Below, piece after piece: positions 14,135-16,527 of a stretch of DNA of 16,527 bases. The notes beneath the pieces are model-generated. The model had not been told where the DNA came from. It did not search any database and saw nothing but the letters and a program-made list of their open reading frames with translations. Every line of letters begins with the position of its first letter. The stretch's first letter is position 1. The translations under genes and the position numbers were made by a program. The stretch is from contig CARJCM010000029.1 of the NCBI GenBank assembly GCA_948999435.1, positions 1 to 16,527 on the forward strand, given 5' to 3'. The DNA comes from an uncultured Bacilli bacterium (GTDB lineage Bacteria > Bacillota_I > Bacilli_A > RF39 > UBA660).

Positions 14135-15193
14135 TTATCTACCTCTAGTAATTCCAAAAAACTCTTTTAACCCTTTAACATTTTCATTTAAAGGATTAGC
14201 TAAAAATAATTCTTGAGCCTGTTCCAAAGTTATCATATTTTTTACAAAAGATATTTTATCAGTTGTAAAATGAACTTGATATAAAAAGTAATCTTCTCCC
14301 ATTTTTTCAACAATAATACCTTTTGTATCAAACCCACTTGCATCTTCACCAAGAAGTATTGGTAAAAAATTAGTAAATAAATTATCTGCCATAACCATTT
14401 CACTATTATCATTCAAATTTCCTTGAATCCAGTTTATTATCTTTGCAATACGATTTATTTTTAATTTTCCACCAGCATTATTAATTTTATTAAAATGCTT
14501 TTTAAGTACAATTTTTCTTTCATTATCATATTCTTCATGAAGAAACTTATCAATGTCTCTAACATTCCAAGGACTTCTAAAATATAAAAAATCAATACTT
14601 GACAATTGAGCATCTCTAATTCGCATTTTTTGTTCAACAGCAGAATAGCTTAAAAAATTCGCATACAAGAAAAACTTTTCTCGCATCTTCCTAGCAGATT
14701 TTAAAGGTATTCCAAATTCATCACTAAACATTTCATCTAATGTATTACTTGGGTCAATTTTTACCTCTTTAAAATTATTATCATAATATCTAATACTAGT
14801 ATTATAAACTTTAAAAATACCTTCTTCTTTTAAATAATATTTAGATTCTACAATAGCTAAGTTATCTGATTTAACCAAAATTATTCTATCTAATATAGAA
14901 TGAGAAGAAACTTCATAAATAACTATAATACTATTCTTTTGCCTTTTAACTTCTAAAAAACAAAGGCTATCTCCTAAAACAAAAGTAAAACTTAAAAATG
15001 TATCAACATCAGCAATCTGAAAATTATCTTTCTTATTAAGATGTTCATACGTTTTCTTATCAATTGATATTGGAAGTAACATTTTAGCATTACTATTTTT
15101 AAATACATCTATAATAGCGTTTTTTATATCGCAATAAGATAAATCAGTTAATAAATCTCTTGGTACAGAATTTAAAATATCTTCTATAGTCAT
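14135..15193 (-). CDS. Hypothetical protein, downstream paralogue of a tandem pair (352 aa)
   Basis: I do not recognise the family. The protein is soluble, with no signal or membrane helix. Its N-terminus (about 1-45) is helical, the next 100 residues are beta-rich, a Y-Y-D-N segment near 135-140 is followed by a helical, Phe-rich section, and the C-terminus ends with L-E-Q-A-Q-E-L-F-x8-G-L-K-E-F-F-G-I-T-R-G-R. The same C-terminal pattern, in near-identical form, ends the preceding gene, so these are ancient paralogues. The ATG at 15193 is favoured over 15199 because GAGGT lies 8 bases upstream of the former and only 2 of the latter. It follows its paralogue by two bases (or overlaps by ATGA with the alternative start). 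Confidence 0.75.
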   Translation of the reverse strand: MTIEDILNSVPRDLLTDLSYCDIKNAIIDVFKNSNAKMLLPISIDKKTYEHLNKKDNFQIADVDTFLSFTFVLGDSLCFLEVKRQKNSIIVIYEVSSHSILDRIILVKSDNLAIVESKYYLKEEGIFKVYNTSIRYYDNNFKEVKIDPSNTLDEMFSDEFGIPLKSARKMREKFFLYANFLSYSAVEQKMRIRDAQLSSIDFLYFRSPWNVRDIDKFLHEEYDNERKIVLKKHFNKINNAGGKLKINRIAKIINWIQGNLNDNSEMVMADNLFTNFLPILLGEDASGFDTKGIIVEKMGEDYFLYQVHFTTDKISFVKNMITLEQAQELFLANPLNENVKGLKEFFGITRGR

Positions 15194-15195
15194 TT

Positions 15196-16278
15196 TCATC
15201 TACCTCTATTAATTCCAAAGAAACTCTTTAGTTCAGAATTATTTTGATTATTTTCATTTTTATAAAATAATTCTTGAGCTTCATGAGTAGTTAACTCTTG
15301 TGGCATTAAAATAATTTCATTGTTGTCTAATTGAGCATAATAAAGAGTAAATACTCCATCTAATTTTCTAATTATAAGACCTCTAGTATGGATAGTATCC
15401 CCACTAAATCCGTCTAAAACCTCATACAACACTTCATACATATTATTAGACATAATTATTTCTCCACAAACCATTTGTTGCCTTAAATTAATACCTAATT
15501 TATCTAATAAATCAGTTCTAAGAAATTTTTCATTAAAAGTATCTTCTGGCTCTTCAATATCTAATTCTTTAAAAAGTTTATACAATTTATATTGCATATA
15601 ATATATAAAATTAGATGTAAAATTATCTATTCTAAAAGGCCCTTCAAAAAAAGAAAAATCGCTACTATCTAAATATTGTTCTTCTGATTCTGTTTTTTGT
15701 TTTATATAAGATGAATTAATAGAATCTTTAAAGTCTTTAAAATTAGTTCTTAAAAACCGAGCCTTTTCTTTTGGAACTAAAAACCTACTTCGAAATTCTA
15801 AATCTATTAAATCTTGTGTATCTTTAGGGATTAAATTCCCCTCTTCATCATAATAGCCTATTTCACAATAATAATCATCTATTACTCCCTGATTTTCTTT
15901 TTCCATAACATAAGTAACTAATCTTTCAGTTGGTTCAATAGATATATTAATTCTCTTTTTTATATTAGCCCCACAATACATAAGTTCAACATTAAAATGA
16001 CCACAACATCCATCAACTTCTAAAATATGCATTGTATTTTTATAAAAACTTAGCCTCAAAACTCTACCAATTTTATCTACATTCAAATAATCCTCTAATA
16101 AAATATTTTTACAAATAAGTTCATCATATAATGGTTCATCTATAGAAATATTTCCTACTAAAAAAGCACCATCTAAATCGCTAAAATATTCACTTCTAAG
16201 TTTGTTAAATAAAGCTTCATTTAACAAACTTTCAGGTAAACTATCTAAAACCATATTAATTACTTCATTAGCATTCAT
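15196..16278 (-). CDS. Hypothetical protein, upstream paralogue of a tandem pair (360 aa)
   Basis: Unrecognised soluble protein, paralogous to the next gene. Shared points include the N-terminal D-S-L-P-E-S-L-L versus N-S-V-P-R-D-L-L, a middle G-Y-Y-D-E-E-G versus R-Y-Y-D-N-N, S-S-D-F-S-F-F-E-G-P versus S-S-I-D-F-L-Y-F-R-S-P, T-R-G-L-I-I-R-K versus T-K-G-I-I-V-E-K, and the final A-Q-E-L-F...F-F-G-I-N-R-G-R. It has three to five cysteines not shared with its sister. The ATG at 16278 is preferred over 16311: it fits the paralogue alignment, leaves a leader of about 43 bases from the strong promoter, and has GGATGG before it; the 16311 start would have only about 10 bases of leader and no site. 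Confidence 0.75.
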   Translation of the reverse strand: MNANEVINMVLDSLPESLLNEALFNKLRSEYFSDLDGAFLVGNISIDEPLYDELICKNILLEDYLNVDKIGRVLRLSFYKNTMHILEVDGCCGHFNVELMYCGANIKKRINISIEPTERLVTYVMEKENQGVIDDYYCEIGYYDEEGNLIPKDTQDLIDLEFRSRFLVPKEKARFLRTNFKDFKDSINSSYIKQKTESEEQYLDSSDFSFFEGPFRIDNFTSNFIYYMQYKLYKLFKELDIEEPEDTFNEKFLRTDLLDKLGINLRQQMVCGEIIMSNNMYEVLYEVLDGFSGDTIHTRGLIIRKLDGVFTLYYAQLDNNEIILMPQELTTHEAQELFYKNENNQNNSELKSFFGINRGR

Positions 16279-16327
16279 TTTAACCCATCCATTTTCCTTT
16301 TTTATAATCATCTCATGTGTAGCAGAT

Positions 16328-16356
16328 ATAATAGCACTTTATAAGCAAAAAGTCAA
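16328..16356 (-). promoter_or_regulatory. Strong promoter of the paralogue operon
   Basis: Minus strand: -35 TTGACT at 16356-16351, a 17-base spacer, extended -10 TGCTATTAT with the hexamer TATTAT at 16333-16328. Transcription would start near 16321. Confidence 0.82.
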
Positions 16357-16382
16357 AAAAAAAGAACTAAATTAATAGTTCT
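16355..16382 (-). terminator. Terminator of the rubrerythrin gene
   Basis: Minus strand: AGAACTA (16382-16376), a 6-base loop, TAGTTCT (16369-16363), then an eight-T run (16362-16355). The stop codon of the gene (16372-16374) is in the loop. The T-run touches the -35 of the next promoter. Confidence 0.88.
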
Positions 16383-16527
16383 CAGCTTTAAGTTCCATAA
16401 AACTTTGTGGATGAGCACAAACAGGACAAGCTGCTGGAGCATTTTCTCCAACATAAACATATCCACAATTTCTACAAATCCAAACTGTTTCTTCACCACG
16501 TTTAAATACTAAATCATCGTTAATATT
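16372..16527 (-). CDS. rbr: Rubrerythrin, C-terminal rubredoxin-like part (5' end outside window)
   Basis: The 51 visible codons at the right edge encode the iron-binding rubredoxin-like domain of rubrerythrin. Visible are W-I-C-R-N-C-G-Y-V-Y-V-G and, 17 residues later, A-C-P-V-C-A-H-P-Q-S-F-M-E-L, that is two CxxC pairs binding one Fe. Rubrerythrin reduces hydrogen peroxide in anaerobes; its four-helix di-iron domain would lie upstream, outside the window. The C-terminal P-Q-S-F-M-E-L-K-A-E-N-Y is typical of the family. The gene is intact as far as it can be seen, ends in TAA and has a strong terminator. Confidence 0.92.
   Translation of the reverse strand, partial: NINDDLVFKRGEETVWICRNCGYVYVGENAPAACPVCAHPQSFMELKAENY

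Noticed and set aside
4427..15198. Mycoplasma-type genetic code (TGA = Trp), suggested by the A+T richness
   Set aside because: TGA ends genes at 4427 and 15196 with proper overlaps to the next start, and tryptophans are TGG in pheST and elsewhere.
1..16527. CRISPR array, tRNA or rRNA genes, insertion sequence ends
   Set aside because: No regularly spaced repeats, no tRNA cloverleaf or CCA-type sequence and no transposase or terminal inverted repeats were found by eye on either strand.

Overview
The window is about three quarters A+T and almost everything is read from the minus strand. Compact operons with 4-base ATGA overlaps, strong AGGAGG-type ribosome sites, a T-box upstream of pheST, LysM and lipoprotein genes, a YwqCDE-type Wzz/tyrosine kinase/PHP phosphatase set and a rubrerythrin point to an anaerobic, low-GC Firmicute. 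My guess is an uncultured gut lineage of the RF39/Erysipelotrichia type. TGA is a genuine stop here (stops at 4427 and 15196) and Trp is TGG, so the mycoplasma code does not apply. The lineage guess is inference. The gene content and the code are read from the sequence.

Layout from left to right. 71-661 (-) is a secreted TasA/camelysin-like protein. 811-1017 (+) is a DUF378 membrane protein, the only plus-strand gene. 1020-2860 (-) is a three-gene cassette with its own consensus promoter: a MutS domain I-like protein, an Avd-like helical protein and a DGR-type reverse transcriptase. No template repeat/variable repeat pair is visible. 3098-4873 (-) is an operon of an unknown protein, a MYG1-family DHH-type hydrolase and a small lipoprotein. 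4947-6869 (-) is an operon of a PH-like protein, a membrane-anchored protein of unknown fold and a two-LysM protein. 6955-8253 (-) is an unknown 432-residue protein. 8328-10404 (-) is a Wzz-like adaptor, tyrosine kinase and tyrosine phosphatase operon without sugar genes. 10515-14128 (-) is pheST with a Phe T-box leader. 14135-16278 (-) is a pair of tandem paralogues of unknown function. 16372-16527 (-) is the 3' end of a rubrerythrin.

Nearly every transcription unit can be delimited by eye. There are near-consensus sigma-A promoters with 17-base spacers upstream of 661, 2860, 4873, 6869, 10404, 13857 and 16278. Hairpin/T-tract terminators follow almost every unit, several of them overlapping the stop codon.

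The region most worth following up is 1020-3000. The reverse transcriptase carries the IGNxTSQ signature of diversity-generating retroelements and is translationally coupled to both DGR accessory types, yet its template and target are not recognisable here. It is either a DGR acting on a distant target or a repurposed RT system.
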